A stretch of DNA of 64,000 nucleotides from an uncultured Thermogutta sp. (lineage in GTDB: Bacteria; Planctomycetota; Planctomycetia; Pirellulales; Thermoguttaceae). The notes under the pieces are model-generated. The model was not told the origin of the DNA. It saw only the letters and a list, made by a program, of their open reading frames with translations, and did not search any database. The stretch spans positions 62,001 to 126,000 of the forward strand of contig CAKZMM010000084.1 in assembly GCA_937128505.1 (NCBI GenBank), given 5' to 3'. The position numbers and the translations under genes are program-made. Positions 37,722 through 47,931 of this stretch are shown here, piece after piece. Within the stretch, counting starts at the first letter, position 1. The number at the start of each line of letters is the position of its first letter.

Positions 37722-39479
37722 ATGGGGTTGCGCGATCGAAAGGCCGGCAGCCAAAAAAAGCTAATTGATATGTCGCTCGAAGATCCGATACCAAAACTTA
37801 CCCGAGATTGGCTTGCGGCGGTTACGTGGATCTATTTGGCTATTCCGTACTGCATCTTTTTTTGGAGCTGGCTTTGGTTTCCTTACGCGGGGATAGTCCT
37901 TGCATTATTGGTCCTTGCGGTTGGGTTCGCGGTGAGCGCGGAGCTTACCCTTTCGAGACGCATTGCTCTTTACGCTTCCGCTACAAACCATTCTGATTTT
38001 CGGAACGAATTAGGAGTTTACCCTGCGCAAACTCTTCGCGTTTCCACCTGGGGAATCGGGGCATTTGTGCTTAGTGTTGTGGCGGTAGGTATGCTTTGGG
38101 GCACGGGGGGTTATGGCCCCCAAGATGTGGACCATCCGAAGCATAACGCCTTGTTGAAAACATTGATCAATGAGCCCTGGCCAGCTTGGGTCGAAAGTGA
38201 TCGGGGAAATTTCCCCCTCGTTTATTACACGGCTTTTTATTTGCCGGCGGCTGCTGTGGGCAAAGCCCTCGGATGGTCCGCCGCCAATCACGCCCTTCAA
38301 CTCTGGGCATTGATCGGCCTTGTTTTAAGCCTGACCTGGTTTTGTCGGTTATCCGGGGGATTTCTCGCGCGGAATGTGCTGCTATTCTTGGTGTTCTCAG
38401 GCCTCGATATCATCTCCACCTTGATTTTCCGTTGGAACGAATTGCTCGGCACCAGCTTTCAGCAGCTTTCTTCGGGCAACTGGGGGGCCGTGGATTGGCG
38501 GACATTCCGGTTTTGGAATTGGCAACTAGATGCCGGCGACATTTGGCTGGGACGCACTTATCCGTCGCATTGCGAACTGGGGTTTTTTGCCCCGCAGCAC
38601 GGAATTGTGGGGTGGGTTGCCGCCGGGTTGCTCCTGCGGGAAGGCACGCTTTCCGTGAGCCTGCGCCCGGCGAAAATCGCCCTACTTTGGGCCCTAACCA
38701 CACTTTGGTCGCCCTTTATCTCGATTGGTTTAATTCCTGTAATCGTTGCAAGCTTACTCGCTAGCAATGTTCCGAGTCGAAGGCGTACGTTGACGGAAAC
38801 GCTTACGGACTGGCTAGCGGCTTTTGCTATCGGAGGCATGGTTGCTTTGTACTACTTCAGTCGCTGGTGCGAAATGCCCTTTTCGGCCGCACCCGAATCG
38901 GGATTCGGACTGGGAAGTATTTTCATGACGCCGTGGACATTCACTTGGCGTCTGATTCTATTTGTTCTGCTCGAAGTGGGCGTGTTGATCGGCCTCGTTT
39001 GGGCAGCGGGGGTAATTTCGCCGAATCTGAAAAAGACGTTAACGATTTCCGCCATTTTTTTGGTGGTTTTACCCATCTTCCGCTACGGTGGCTTGAATGA
39101 TTTGGTGATGAGGGCCTCGATTCCCGCCCTTTTTGTCGTCGCAGCGGCGACCGGTCAAACGTTGGTCCGGTGGTCCAAAATAGGAGTCTATCGTTGGCTG
39201 ATTGTAGCGGTCCTGCTCATCGCTGCGAGCAACCCATTCAGCCACGCATATCGGCATATTCGAGAAGTCATTCGCCGCGGCTACTGGATCGAAATCCCCA
39301 AGGTCCAGCATGTGGCGAGCTTGTGGCAGATCAACGAAGAATGGAAACGACAGGCCCGGAACCCGAACAATCCCTGGATGCGGAATTTCACCGAGGATAC
39401 CTTCTTCGTTCAGTACATCGGAAGTCCGCAATCCTTTTTCTTTCGATATCTAACACCTTCGCGTTCTCTTGATATTTGA
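37722..39479 (+). CDS. Polytopic membrane protein, possibly GT-C glycosyltransferase-like
   Basis: About 585 residues. AGGG lies about nine bases before the ATG at 37722; a TTG at 37716 is also possible. About 11 hydrophobic helices are visible, with the first near residues 28-50. The loop after the third helix reads GPQDVDHPKHNALLKTLINE. An acidic pair before KHN in the first long extracytoplasmic loop is reminiscent of GT-C glycosyltransferases that use lipid-linked sugars. A later loop has TYPSHCELGFFAPQHG, and YGGLNDLVMRASIPALF precedes the last helices. I do not recognise a named family, and the enzyme role is an inference. The final 13 codons and the stop lie inside a 26-base tandem repeat array. 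Confidence 0.8.
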   Translation: MGLRDRKAGSQKKLIDMSLEDPIPKLTRDWLAAVTWIYLAIPYCIFFWSWLWFPYAGIVLALLVLAVGFAVSAELTLSRRIALYASATNHSDFRNELGVYPAQTLRVSTWGIGAFVLSVVAVGMLWGTGGYGPQDVDHPKHNALLKTLINEPWPAWVESDRGNFPLVYYTAFYLPAAAVGKALGWSAANHALQLWALIGLVLSLTWFCRLSGGFLARNVLLFLVFSGLDIISTLIFRWNELLGTSFQQLSSGNWGAVDWRTFRFWNWQLDAGDIWLGRTYPSHCELGFFAPQHGIVGWVAAGLLLREGTLSVSLRPAKIALLWALTTLWSPFISIGLIPVIVASLLASNVPSRRRTLTETLTDWLAAFAIGGMVALYYFSRWCEMPFSAAPESGFGLGSIFMTPWTFTWRLILFVLLEVGVLIGLVWAAGVISPNLKKTLTISAIFLVVLPIFRYGGLNDLVMRASIPALFVVAAATGQTLVRWSKIGVYRWLIVAVLLIAASNPFSHAYRHIREVIRRGYWIEIPKVQHVASLWQINEEWKRQARNPNNPWMRNFTEDTFFVQYIGSPQSFFFRYLTPSRSLDI

Positions 39480-39612
39480 GCCCTTCGTGTTCTTTCGATA
39501 GCTAATACTTTTGCGTTCTTTATACTTTTGCGTTCTTTTGATGTCTAAGACCTTCGCGTCCTTTCGATATCTAATGGCTCCGCGTTCTTTCGATCCCTAA
39601 TGGCTCCACAAG
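39440..39612. repeat. Seven-copy degenerate 26-base tandem array
   Basis: Unit of the form ctttcgatatctaa followed by a ccttcgcgtt-like half. Copies start at 39440, 39466, 39492, 39518 (17 bases only), 39535, 39561 and 39587. Divergence between copies is moderate. The array fills the whole convergent gap and runs into the 3' end of the membrane protein gene. The adaptor gene begins two bases after it. No hairpin stands out. Confidence 0.9.
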
Positions 39613-39613
39613 A

Positions 39614-41035
39614 TTAAAAGATCGGGTACTGACTTGCCGCCGTGCCGCCCAGGGGAGAATCGAGGAGCTCTTCTATGACCACTTTCTTACCGGGCACCAC
39701 GTCGTTTCCTGGAGAAAGAACCACAAGTTCACCCTCGTGAAGGCCGTCGAGGACCTCAACCGCCCAATCGTTGACTAAGCCGATTCGGACATGACGAATC
39801 TTTGCCCGCCGATTTTCCACGGTGAAGATCTGAGTCTCTTCCGCGACGTTCCCCAAGCAGGCAGTCCGCGGTGCTAGGAGCGCCTCTGCTTTTTGACCCG
39901 TGATCACGCGGATTTGAACCTGATAGCCCACTCCGACTCCGAGCTGTGCTACACGGCTTAACGCTTCCTTCTCAAACTGAACAATCACTTTGACTCGCTG
40001 CTCTTCAACACCTAAAGAGCTTACTTTGGCGAAGGCGGCGGGAAATATTCGCTCCACCTTTCCTTCGAAATACCCAGGCGACTGAGCAGCCCCTCCAATC
40101 GATCCCGAAACATGAATGACAACGCGTTGGCCCGGCTTTATATGTATGGCATCACTGGTCAGGAAATCGGCTTCTACCTCTAGGTCTTCCAGCCGACCTA
40201 GTTCCAAGATGGCCGCCCCGGCCGGAAGGACCTGTTCACTGGCAACAAACCGCTGCAACACGACGCCGTCGACCGGAGATCGCAACTCCCCACGATGCTG
40301 ATCGAGCAAGGCCATCTCGCATTGGGCCAGAGCTTCGGCCCGTTGCTCCCGAAGAATCGCATCCGCCAGTTCGCGCTCCGCAATGTAACGGTCGACGATA
40401 GCGGGTATAAACTCAATCGCCCCCTTTAAGGCGAGAACCATCCGATGGGTAAGTTGGTCTTGGACGTAGGAAGATCTGGCTTCGACTTGCTGGAGTCGTG
40501 CCTGCTCCAGATCATCTTCTGCGATTGCTTTGCGTTCAAACAGAAGGGTCATGCGCCGCAGATAACTGTCGGCATAGTCGGCTTTGGCCCGCCCTGCCTC
40601 TACCCGCTCGGCCGCCGCCGCTGCTGCCCGTTCCATTGATTCCACCATTTGGAGGGCCTGCCGTTTGATGAGTTCCTCAAGGGTGGTGTCGAGATTTTGT
40701 TTGATCTCGGCATCCAGCCGCCTGACCGTCGCCTGAGCAACCTGCACTCGAAGGGCGAGATCTTCCGGAGCGAGTGCGGCCACAAGTTGTCCTCGGCTGA
40801 CCCGGTCACCCTCTCGGAGAGTCACGGCCTGCAATCTTCCCGCACAGGGCATACTCACAAGGTAGGTTCGTGGAAGCCGCGTTTTCCCCTCCTCTTCGAT
40901 GAATGCTTCAATATTTCCGCGATGAACGCGAATCGCGCGGACCGCTACCGGCTCCCCGAATACTCCCATACCCCAGGAAATGAGCAACCCGGTTAATAGG
41001 ACTCCAGCAACGGACCACGCAACGAGCTTTTTCAT
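39614..41035 (-). CDS. HlyD/MacA-type periplasmic adaptor of an efflux system
   Basis: About 473 residues from the ATG at 41035 (MKKLVAWSVAGVLLTGLLISWG, an N-terminal anchor or signal). A GTG at 41074 would add 13 residues. The order is anchor, first half of a lipoyl-like domain (AVTLREGDRVSRGQLVAAL), a long coiled coil at about residues 105-230 rich in Glu, Arg and Ala, second half-lipoyl (ELRSPVDGVVLQRFV), then a beta-barrel region (IKPGQRVVIHVSGS) and a C-terminal membrane-proximal part. Such adaptors link an inner membrane exporter to an outer membrane channel. The ABC permease and ATPase genes lie upstream on the same strand, ~700 bases away, and are the likely partners. No TolC-like gene is in view. 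Confidence 0.93.
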   Translation of the reverse strand: MKKLVAWSVAGVLLTGLLISWGMGVFGEPVAVRAIRVHRGNIEAFIEEEGKTRLPRTYLVSMPCAGRLQAVTLREGDRVSRGQLVAALAPEDLALRVQVAQATVRRLDAEIKQNLDTTLEELIKRQALQMVESMERAAAAAAERVEAGRAKADYADSYLRRMTLLFERKAIAEDDLEQARLQQVEARSSYVQDQLTHRMVLALKGAIEFIPAIVDRYIAERELADAILREQRAEALAQCEMALLDQHRGELRSPVDGVVLQRFVASEQVLPAGAAILELGRLEDLEVEADFLTSDAIHIKPGQRVVIHVSGSIGGAAQSPGYFEGKVERIFPAAFAKVSSLGVEEQRVKVIVQFEKEALSRVAQLGVGVGYQVQIRVITGQKAEALLAPRTACLGNVAEETQIFTVENRRAKIRHVRIGLVNDWAVEVLDGLHEGELVVLSPGNDVVPGKKVVIEELLDSPLGGTAASQYPIF

Positions 41036-41742
41036 CGTGTTCGGAGATGCGTTTGTCCGATCTGTTCGGAACACGTCAAAATGGTGCAGCCGCTACTTCC
41101 TTACAAATTATGGCCCACTGCCCGCGTGTTTATCACCTTCTCTTAGTATATTTGATCGCGTATTATATTTGACCGCCTATTATATTTGATCGCGGCATTC
41201 GTGTTCCCATCCTTTGAAGCCCTTTACTGATCAGTGACAGTGCCCGAGCGAATCATCGCGCCAAAGGCCCCGCGTAAAGACTTCGGTCAAGAAAGCTGAA
41301 CAATCGACCGTTCCCCTGCGGCTAAGCTTCTTTTGGCCGAGATCGTGCAGAAATTAAAAAGCACTCAGCAAGACCAAGATGGCTACGCGGGTTGAACCGC
41401 GATTGCGTGCCGGCGTCTCCCACCAAGAAAAATGAAGTATTCGGTTTGCGCCATTAGTTTCCGCACGCCGCAAGAGTTCCCGAATTCGAACCGAACCTGC
41501 TCAGGACAGACTTCATTGCCGGGGTTCAACTTCTTTTCTTCGACACCCTCATACGGCGGGAAGATGGCAACACAAAATTCACACAATCGGCTTGCTTTGC
41601 GCAATCGGCAGGTTCAGCACAATATGAACTCCGTCAAGGGGAGGCAAAACCCCTGGAGCCTTCTTCGCTATCCGACGATTAAATGGTGGCTTCGGTCATT
41701 TGAGCGATGCGTGCGTGGCCGACTCCGCCGCTCGACCTCTGC
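41036..41742. other. Gap inside the exporter gene set
   Basis: About 700 bases between the permease and adaptor genes, both on the minus strand. It contains the 17-base tandem array at 41147-41197 and probably an adaptor promoter. A plus-strand frame at 41432-41797 overlaps the permease gene and is not credible. Confidence 0.5.
41147..41197. repeat. Three tandem 17-base copies upstream of the adaptor gene
   Basis: The unit tatatttgatcgcgtat occurs at 41147-41163, 41164-41180 and 41181-41197 with two or three substitutions per copy. It is 112-162 bases upstream of the ATG of the adaptor (minus strand), a plausible place for iterated regulator sites. No regulator is known. Confidence 0.85.
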
Positions 41743-44124
41743 TTATTCACGTGTCTTGACCCATTCAACCCAGTCGGAACGCACGACCCTCCGATAAACG
41801 ATAGCCTGCGAAATCAACAGAAAAAGCAAGGCAAGCCCCGATACCCATAACCAAGTACTCAAGCTCACAACCACGGGAAACCGAAAAAGCTCGGTATCGT
41901 ATGTCTTCGCCAAAAGGACGGAAAGAAGGTACCCGATCGGCATCCCGAGCACCGTGCCGATTAAAGTGATCACCAGGTTCTCCCGGAAAAATAAGCCCCC
42001 AATCTCCCAGGGACGATACCCCAGGACATAAAGCGTCGCAATTTCCCGTCGGCGTTCGGCCAGTCCTATCAAAGAAAAGTTCACGAGGCTTCCCAAGAAA
42101 AGGGTGCCGGCAAACAAGATAAGAACGTTGATGAAAATCCCCATACTCGCAGTCAAAATCTGCTCTAACCTCTCGATGAGGTCTCGACGCGATGTGACCC
42201 CTTCTATAGCCGGAATCTGTTTGAGTTGCTGATAAAACGGCTCCGTTTCGCGGCGATAGCTGTCGGTAGCAAACTGAAAGCCGGATGCCACCACCGGCTC
42301 GCCCAACAGGCGACTTAAGTGCCGAATATCAGCAAAGACCTCCATACCCAGGTAACTGTCGGCAACAAAGCTGACTGGCACGCGGTAGATGCGACGGTTT
42401 CCTTCGAGTAGCTCTACTTGCAGCGCCTCACCCGGTTTTAACGATAGAACCTCGGCTATTTTTCGGCTTACGACAAGCCCGCACTCCGGCACCGTTATCC
42501 GCCGTAACTTTCGATCATGTGGCACCGTCAAAGTAGCCCCCGGGAGTAACCCGGTCACCGCCCCTTTCCGCCGCCGATCTTTGTGGACAAAAGTGCATGG
42601 AACCGCGAGTACCGGCTCGATGCGGTCAACCTCAAGAGTTTTCTTCAGCTCGAGCAAAGCGGCCAAAGACCGTCGATCTTCGAGGCTGATTTCAAAGTCG
42701 CTCCGTGAGATGCGGCGGAACTGAAATTCGGTCAAAAAATGAGCTCCCTCCGCCAGAATCAATCCATTCACCAACCACGCGGAGCCCACAGCTGTGGCAA
42801 AGACGCCAACCGCCACCCGCCGCTTATGCCGAAAAATTTGACGGACGGCCAACCTCCAAAGCGTGCTCAGCCGGGCCCAAAGTATGGGTATTTTTTCAAG
42901 GAACACCGGGCCTCCACGAGCCGGAGCTTGTGGCCGCATCGCCTCGGCCGGTTGGAGCTGCAATGCACGGATGGCCCCTTGTAAGGTTCCCCCAAGAGCT
43001 GCCAGAAGGCTGGTGATGAAAGCGATCGCCCAAATATCCAGGTAAACGCGGTTTTCTAACTGCGGGAACTCATAAAACTGACGGTACGCATGAACCATGC
43101 CTTCAGCCATGGCATACCCTGCCGCTCCGCCTACAAACCCGCTCAATAGCCCGATTACCAAAGCCCATTTCACAAAGTAGAGAAAAATCACCCTATCGGG
43201 GGTACCGAAGGCTTTGAGCGTACCGATCACCGTTTGCTCTTGATCTACCACCCGCCGCATTAATACCTGAAGTACGAGCGCAGCAGCCAGGAGAAAAATG
43301 GGCGGGATCACCCCTACAAAAATTCCCAGCCCCTCAATCTCCTCCATGAGAAACCGGTTGGAAGGTTGATCCTTCAGCTCATACGCGGCCAAAACACCAT
43401 ACGGGGCCAAGATTCGCTCCAGAGCTGCAAGGACTACACCGCCACTGGCCACGAAGTCGCTATCAAACTTCCCCACCAATTGATTGCAGGCGCCACTGAA
43501 GTCGAAAATCTCCTCGGCAAAACTTCGTTTGATGAAAAACACACCAAACTGAGCCGGGTCAGGGATAAGAGAACCGGGCTGAAGTAAATACACGAATTCG
43601 CTGGCTACCGCTATCCCCACAACGTGAAGCCGATGAAGCCTTTGATTTGCTAGGATTTGAATGACTTGTCCGGGTTTCAGACGATGTTTCTCGGCGAATG
43701 CGGCGTTTAGGATGACCTCCCGCGGCCGACTCGCGGAAAAATAACGCCCCTTTCGAAGGATGATATCGTTCAGCACTGCTTCACGCCGATCGGGAAGTGA
43801 TACGACGAGTCCTCCCACGGGCCGGATTGAGCCCGGAATATCGGCCGTGCATCGAAACACGATTCGGGGCTCAAGGCTTTGAATTCCCGGCACCTTCAAT
43901 CGTTCGCGCACGGCGGAAAGTGGAGCTTTTTTGAGCTCGATCCAAAAATCCGCCATGCGACAGCGGGCATAAAACTGAGTCTGCGCCCGACACAAGTTGC
44001 GATAGGATGTGGCCAACGAAACGAAACACGCCACGCCGATCACCATGATCCCCACGATGGCCGCCAACATGCCGGCTGACGCCTTCAGGTCGCGAAGCAG
44101 TTTGCGGTTGAGCGCTTTCACCAC
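41743..44124 (-). CDS. ABC transporter permease, FtsX/MacB-like with two repeats
   Basis: 793 residues from a GTG that overlaps the end of the ATPase gene by seven bases, a sign of translational coupling; GGAAGAG precedes it. An N-terminal helix (about residues 16-36) is followed by a ~220-residue extracytoplasmic domain, three helices (about 255-380), then a second block with the same plan: a helix near 440, another extracytoplasmic domain, and three C-terminal helices (about 660-780). Two FtsX-like cores in one chain are typical of the ten-helix exporter permeases such as YbbP-type proteins. With the ATPase and adaptor it probably forms a tripartite or lipoprotein-type exporter. The substrate is unknown. 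Confidence 0.92.
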   Translation of the reverse strand: MVKALNRKLLRDLKASAGMLAAIVGIMVIGVACFVSLATSYRNLCRAQTQFYARCRMADFWIELKKAPLSAVRERLKVPGIQSLEPRIVFRCTADIPGSIRPVGGLVVSLPDRREAVLNDIILRKGRYFSASRPREVILNAAFAEKHRLKPGQVIQILANQRLHRLHVVGIAVASEFVYLLQPGSLIPDPAQFGVFFIKRSFAEEIFDFSGACNQLVGKFDSDFVASGGVVLAALERILAPYGVLAAYELKDQPSNRFLMEEIEGLGIFVGVIPPIFLLAAALVLQVLMRRVVDQEQTVIGTLKAFGTPDRVIFLYFVKWALVIGLLSGFVGGAAGYAMAEGMVHAYRQFYEFPQLENRVYLDIWAIAFITSLLAALGGTLQGAIRALQLQPAEAMRPQAPARGGPVFLEKIPILWARLSTLWRLAVRQIFRHKRRVAVGVFATAVGSAWLVNGLILAEGAHFLTEFQFRRISRSDFEISLEDRRSLAALLELKKTLEVDRIEPVLAVPCTFVHKDRRRKGAVTGLLPGATLTVPHDRKLRRITVPECGLVVSRKIAEVLSLKPGEALQVELLEGNRRIYRVPVSFVADSYLGMEVFADIRHLSRLLGEPVVASGFQFATDSYRRETEPFYQQLKQIPAIEGVTSRRDLIERLEQILTASMGIFINVLILFAGTLFLGSLVNFSLIGLAERRREIATLYVLGYRPWEIGGLFFRENLVITLIGTVLGMPIGYLLSVLLAKTYDTELFRFPVVVSLSTWLWVSGLALLFLLISQAIVYRRVVRSDWVEWVKTRE

Positions 44125-44921
44125 ACAATCTCTTCCGGGGGAGCTGGTTGTGGATTGGAGTAAATCTCGATTAACTCACCGCTTCGCAGGCGGGCTACTC
44201 GGTCGGCAATCGCGGCAATGGCGGTGTTGTGGGTAATCAGAACCACTGTTTTGCCCCACCCTGATTTCAAATCAACCAAAAGCCGAAGCACGTTCTTACC
44301 GGAAATGTAGTCCAAAGCCCCGGTCGGCTCGTCGCAAAGCAATATCTCAGGGTCCTTAGCGATGGCCCGGGCAATGGCCACGCGTTGCTGCTCGCCGCCA
44401 GAAAGTTGGCTTGGAAAATGATCGCCTCGATCGGAAAGCCCCACCCGCTCTAAAATCGAGTGAATATCTACTGCGCCTCCCGTCAATTCTGCGGCAAGCA
44501 AAACATTTTCGGCAGCCGTCAGATGTGGCACGAGGTTAAAAAACTGGAAAACAAAACCAACTGTTTCGCGACGATAACGGGAAAGCTCCGCGGGGCGGAG
44601 TTGGGCCAAATCCTGCCCCCGAAACCAGATGTGACCGGAGTTCGGACGGTCCAAGCCACCGATCAGATTCAATAGTGTCGTTTTCCCCGAACCACTCGGC
44701 CCAACCACCACAAGCAATTCACCCCGACGAACATCCAAAGAAACCTGGTGCAGGGCGCGAACCGTGACCTCGCCGATGGAGTACTCGCGGCAAACCGATT
44801 CTAACCGAAGCAGCAGTTGATGATTTCCGATGGGGGGCGAAATCGGTTCCATAAGGGGAGCGATCCGACGGATTTGAAATGCTAGATTCTCGGCAATTCG
44901 GCGGGGCTTGACGGTTGCCAT
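44118..44921 (-). CDS. ABC transporter ATP-binding protein, LolD/MacB type
   Basis: Up to 267 residues; the conserved domain starts near residue 35, and a start at MEPISPPIG (44852) is possible. Walker A is [18 protein letters not shown], the Q-loop is [18 protein letters not shown], the signature is [15 protein letters not shown], and Walker B is [13 protein letters not shown] followed by the switch His in [24 protein letters not shown] and DEPTGALD are typical of the LolD/MacB/FtsE branch that powers mechanotransmission permeases. The stop overlaps the permease start, and the two act as a pair at the inner membrane. Confidence 0.95.
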   Translation of the reverse strand: MATVKPRRIAENLAFQIRRIAPLMEPISPPIGNHQLLLRLESVCREYSIGEVTVRALHQVSLDVRRGELLVVVGPSGSGKTTLLNLIGGLDRPNSGHIWFRGQDLAQLRPAELSRYRRETVGFVFQFFNLVPHLTAAENVLLAAELTGGAVDIHSILERVGLSDRGDHFPSQLSGGEQQRVAIARAIAKDPEILLCDEPTGALDYISGKNVLRLLVDLKSGWGKTVVLITHNTAIAAIADRVARLRSGELIEIYSNPQPAPPEEIVW

Positions 44922-46411
44922 CCGCCTACTATTTGCCCCCCAACAACCGGGGTAAATCAGCCGAGCTTCAAAACCGACCGCACAACCGAGGTTGCAGAAT
45001 TTCGGCGGACTTTCCGACTTGACGCGCGCATTTCGGAAACCCTGCAGTTAATGATAAACTGGCGTAGGATTCAATGCGCGAAAAAATGAACATTTGCGGA
45101 TATGCGTAGACATTTAGACATTTAGAGCAGGGAGGCTCCGCCGAAAGCCTCCGATGAAGTTAGCGTCCCAGTGGTCTGCCCGGCAATAACCTCGCACTTT
45201 GGACCCATCTTGTCAAGAAATCTGAAAGTTCGCGGGAATTCGAAGAGTGTCGATGATTGGGCAGAGTTACCGGCTCCTTCTTGTTGACGACGGCGATCAA
45301 CCAATTTGGGATTCGGGAACTCTCCTTCCGGTCCGTTTATTGGGATTAAGCGGACAACACGCTACAAAAGCGGGCTGAAAATCTTTACCAAAATTGCCGT
45401 CACTCCAAACCGTGTTGCTGCACGCTTTCATGTTTCTCTGATAGACGTAACCATTTGTCCAAACATCAGTTACGTCAGTTAAATTCCTGGACACTTTTAT
45501 TGATCTTCAAAAATTCATTGATCTTCAAAAATTGTTGTAAAAATTCAAACACAGATATGCACAGATTTGCAAAGAGTATAAGAACGATGTCGACCTTTTA
45601 TTATTTTGCATTAATTCAAACCGGCATTACGACTGAGTTTTGTGGTTATCGTTGAAACATAAGCCTTTTATTTTCACTGATTTACGTTAGAAATTAAGTT
45701 CCCGTAGACTGTCACTTCCATAACAAGCAAGCGCGATCTCCCCCGCAGTAAGTATGGAGGATGACCAGTCTCCGCTCTTCCCGAGCATATTCTCTGACTT
45801 ATTTCCCGCCCAACATCTCGTATTCCCCTCATTCCACACCTCTTTTCCTAACCTCTTTTCGTATAGCAGGGTCACTAAACACGGGATGAATGCTGCACTT
45901 AGCATAAAAAAAGGGAGCCGCACAATTATTCATCATCTTTATCACCTATAAGCCAATTCTGAGTCGCCGTAATAAGCCGTTCGAGCTGACCGGAAGCCCA
46001 AGTTCCTTTTAACGGCCAACTGACGTAATTGCGATGGTTCGCGGATGGTAATTGGTCATAATTTTCCAAAGCAGGGAACTTCCGAACGGACGAGTCATTT
46101 GCTAATCTTTCGTATTCCACTGGGCAGAAATCGTTTAATCTTTTCAGAGCCCCCTCCGTCGCCTAATATGCGACAAAACTTGGCAAATATTATAGAACGC
46201 GAGAGTTTAGGACATGTTTAAGATGCTCTACCGATAGCGCGAGACAAAAGGGGGTCAAAAAACCATTGTTAGAGATCGTCACAAGGGAAGCTGCCAAGAC
46301 GCGTGTGCATTGAATTTTTGTTCGCATCGCCAATTCATACACTACTTAATTGATTGTGATGCTCGTCTTTTCGGGATCAATTTTCATAGTAACATCGTGT
46401 TCTAACGAGTC
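44922..46411. other. Long divergent intergenic region
   Basis: About 1.5 kb between the ABC ATPase gene (minus) and galT (plus). It is AT-rich in the middle. Two 18-base copies of attgatcttcaaaaatt(c/g) lie in tandem at 45499-45534. Short frames show no family motif. It probably contains promoters for both sides. Confidence 0.5.
45499..45534. repeat. Two tandem 18-base copies
   Basis: attgatcttcaaaaattc (45499-45516) is followed directly by attgatcttcaaaaattg (45517-45534), one difference. No function evident. Confidence 0.85.
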
Positions 46412-47446
46412 ATGACGTTCGAGCAACGCTGGCACCCTTTACGGGAAGAGTGGGTCGTGATTGCCGCTCACCGGCAGGATCGTCCGTGGTCCGGAGACGA
46501 GGCCCATTTGGGCGACAAGCCACGCCCGCCCTATGATCCGAATTGTTACTTGTGCCCGGGAAATCGTCGGGTCAGTGGTAAACAAAACCCGAATTATGAG
46601 GGGATCTTCGTTTTTGATAATGACCATCCCTGCGTGGCGATGGATGCCCCGGTCGACGTTCCCCCGCCGCCCGGCTTTTACCAAAATCGACCTGCGAGAG
46701 GAATTGCGCGGGTACTGTGTTACACGCCGCGACACGATTTGGCATTAGCCGAGCTCACACTGCCGGAAGTCGTTGCTTTGATCCGGGCTTGGCGGGAACA
46801 ATACATCGATTTAGGAAGTCGGGAGGAGATTGCTCACGTCCTTATTTTTGAGAATAAAGGGGAGGTAGTCGGGGTCTCTAATCCCCACCCGCATTGCCAA
46901 ATTTATGCCACCAACTTCGTCTTCAAGACGATCGAGAACGAAGCGGCGATTTGTCGCCGTCATTGGGAGAGGTATCGCCGGGTCTTATTCCAGGAAATCA
47001 TCGCGACCGAGAAGGCAGATGGACGACGCATTCTGGTCGAAAATGATGGAGCCATCGCTTTCATTCCTTACTTTGCCCGATACGCATACGAAACTTTCGT
47101 GGCGCCCAAGGAGACTCACTTAAGCCTGGCGACCTTATCGGAGCGAGAGATAACAGAGCTAGCGGCCGTCTTGCACGAGGTTTGCATCCGTTTTGATAAT
47201 CTGTGGGAGATCCCATTTCCTTATGTGCTGGCGTTGCACCAGGCACCTACGGATGGTCATGACTATCCGGGCTTTCATTTCCATATGGAGTTTCATCCAC
47301 CGCTGCGAAAGCCGAATCTGCTAAAGTATCTTGCGGGCCCAGAGATTGGGGGCGGCTCTTTTATCAGCGATACCTCGCCGGAGGCTAAAGCGGCCGAACT
47401 ACAGGCGGTCTCAAAAATGCATTACAAAAAGCGAACCTCGTCGTAA
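46412..47446 (+). CDS. galT: Galactose-1-phosphate uridylyltransferase family
   Basis: 344 residues. Exchanges UMP between UDP-glucose and galactose 1-phosphate (Leloir pathway) through a uridylylated His; relatives accept other sugar 1-phosphates. An N-terminal CYLCPGNRR supplies Cys residues of the metal site, [10 protein letters not shown] contains the HPH active site (nucleophile His161, residues 159-161), and the C-terminal part has the second conserved region [15 protein letters not shown]. The length is normal. It is followed on the same strand by an inositol-monophosphatase-like enzyme and a sugar kinase of the GHMP family, a natural substrate supplier, although gaps of 310-490 bases suggest separate promoters. 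Confidence 0.95.
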   Translation: MTFEQRWHPLREEWVVIAAHRQDRPWSGDEAHLGDKPRPPYDPNCYLCPGNRRVSGKQNPNYEGIFVFDNDHPCVAMDAPVDVPPPPGFYQNRPARGIARVLCYTPRHDLALAELTLPEVVALIRAWREQYIDLGSREEIAHVLIFENKGEVVGVSNPHPHCQIYATNFVFKTIENEAAICRRHWERYRRVLFQEIIATEKADGRRILVENDGAIAFIPYFARYAYETFVAPKETHLSLATLSEREITELAAVLHEVCIRFDNLWEIPFPYVLALHQAPTDGHDYPGFHFHMEFHPPLRKPNLLKYLAGPEIGGGSFISDTSPEAKAAELQAVSKMHYKKRTSS

Positions 47447-47931
47447 TGGCCGACCCATTCCTTTCTGGGACATCGAGAGAGCGGCTTGCAGTCGGTAATT
47501 ATCGCATCGATTCTCCGGATGGATATGCGTCCAACTGTATGACCCATTTTTCGGAGTGCAGGGCAGCCCTCCGTAAAGCTTTGCAATGCGGGGCCACCAA
47601 ATTTGGGCTCACGATGTTGAGGAGACAACCCCGCCCCTACCGAGCGGTTGAACAGGTGTATCGATGAATGTAAGGTCACGCAGACCCCCGGGTATCGAAC
47701 ACCGCTTTTAGAATCGAGCATGATGCCGAGCGAACCTCCGAGTAGTTACTAAACGGAGAATGTGCGGTGAACGAAAAACGCGGACGAAAAACTCGCCCAC
47801 ACCTAGAGCTTTGAACACGATCGGGAGCAGAAAAATTACTCCGACCCATCCCGATCACACTGGCCATATCTTTTAATGACTTCCCCCAGAAGTTCCGCAG
47901 AATTGGCGTAGCCAAAATGTAGATACAAACG
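47447..47931. other. Intergenic region
   Basis: Between galT and the phosphatase gene. No gene or repeat recognised. Confidence 0.5.

Noticed and set aside
38273-38764. 163-codon gene inside the polytopic membrane protein gene
   Set aside because: Alternative frame of a clearly coding region; no motif.
41432-41797. 121-codon plus-strand gene in the exporter gap
   Set aside because: Overlaps the start-distal end of the permease gene and shows no family motif.
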